From Paractinoplanes tereljensis (GTDB lineage: Bacteria > Actinomycetota > Actinomycetes > Mycobacteriales > Micromonosporaceae), in assembly GCF_016862435.1 (NCBI RefSeq), contig NZ_BOMY01000055.1:305255-369254 (forward strand): DNA of 64,000 nucleotides, read 5' to 3'. The notes below the pieces were generated by a model. It had not been told where the DNA came from, made no database searches, and saw only the letters and a program-made list of their open reading frames with translations. The translations under genes and the position numbers were made by a program. Shown here one piece after another: positions 63,860-64,000 of this stretch (positions within the stretch are counted from its first letter, which is position 1; every line of letters starts with the position of its first letter).

Positions 63860-64000
63860 GGGCCTGTCCTGCCGATCACGCGTGGCTGCGGCGTGGCCCA
63901 GGCGGCGCCTGACGGCGGCCGCGAAGCGCCCGAATACAACACCGGTATGCGGCCGCTTCGCGGCCGACGCCAGCCACCACCTGGACCTCGCCTCGCTCTC
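63860..64000. repeat. Second copy of the MITE-like inverted-repeat element, cut by the window end
   Basis: Starts with GGGCCTGTCCTGCCGATC, the same 18-bp terminus as the element at 10614-10776, and follows the reverse complement of that copy closely to the last base. It differs mainly around a GCGGCCGC-rich palindrome in the middle. It begins 3 bp after the stop of the RmlB-like gene. The far end is not visible. Confidence 0.8.

Overview
The window is 64 kb of very GC-rich DNA from an actinomycete, most likely a member of the Micromonosporaceae (Actinoplanes-like). The taxonomic hint rests on the Pup-ligation neighbourhood (pafA, pafB, pafC, tatA, tatC, helY), two SAM-dependent methyltransferases of the DUF574 type, an actinobacterial-style ydaO (c-di-AMP) riboswitch in front of an NlpC/P60 cell-wall hydrolase, and GTG starts with GGAGG-type ribosome-binding sites. 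The family-level placement is an inference. No rRNA, tRNA, CRISPR array, phage gene or intact transposase was seen.

Layout. 1-14 kb is an accessory mixture: the tail of a class III CoA-transferase with an isochorismatase-fold hydrolase, a secreted esterase, and several transporter/regulator pairs with recognisable palindromic operators (MarR/MMPL, MarR/siderophore-interacting protein plus a frameshifted MFS exporter, TetR/MFS). A Tat-exported intradiol dioxygenase, a CysD homologue with a large in-frame internal deletion, and an ArsR/AHSA1 pair follow. 13.9-30.8 kb holds the most distinctive system: a tightly coupled minus-strand operon built on two giant PUFA-synthase-like type I polyketide/fatty-acid synthases. 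The first (2359 aa) reads NPD-type enoyl reductase, KS, AT, ACP, ACP, KR. The second (1549 aa) reads KS, AT, DH, phosphopantetheinyl transferase. They are followed by a free ACP, an alpha/beta hydrolase, a sulfotransferase, a secreted protein of unknown function and a lipoprotein esterase. The operon is preceded by an unusually AT-rich 500-bp control region with nested inverted repeats.

30.8-34.2 kb carries a secreted M4 metalloprotease, a DUF574 methyltransferase and a LysR regulator. 34.3-35.2 kb is gene-poor and begins with a large A/T-tract hairpin. 35.2-44.6 kb is a complete aerobic carbon monoxide dehydrogenase cluster (coxM-S-L order, form I active-site loop, then an XdhC-YHS fusion, MocA, CoxD, CoxG, CoxE, with a divergent second XdhC). 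It encodes the Mo/FAD/2Fe-2S enzyme together with its cofactor-maturation and membrane-attachment factors.

44.6-64 kb is mostly core genome: riboswitch-controlled NlpC/P60, a helY operon, a MFS/TetR pair, a lipid kinase, tatC-tatA and pafC-pafB. Then come a CDF metal transporter, a DUF3866 protein, a membrane diguanylate cyclase and pafA. Last is a dTDP-glucose 4,6-dehydratase homologue that appears to have lost its catalytic residues. A 163-bp inverted-repeat element (18-bp perfect termini) sits at 10.6 kb, and a second copy starts at 63.86 kb and runs off the window end.
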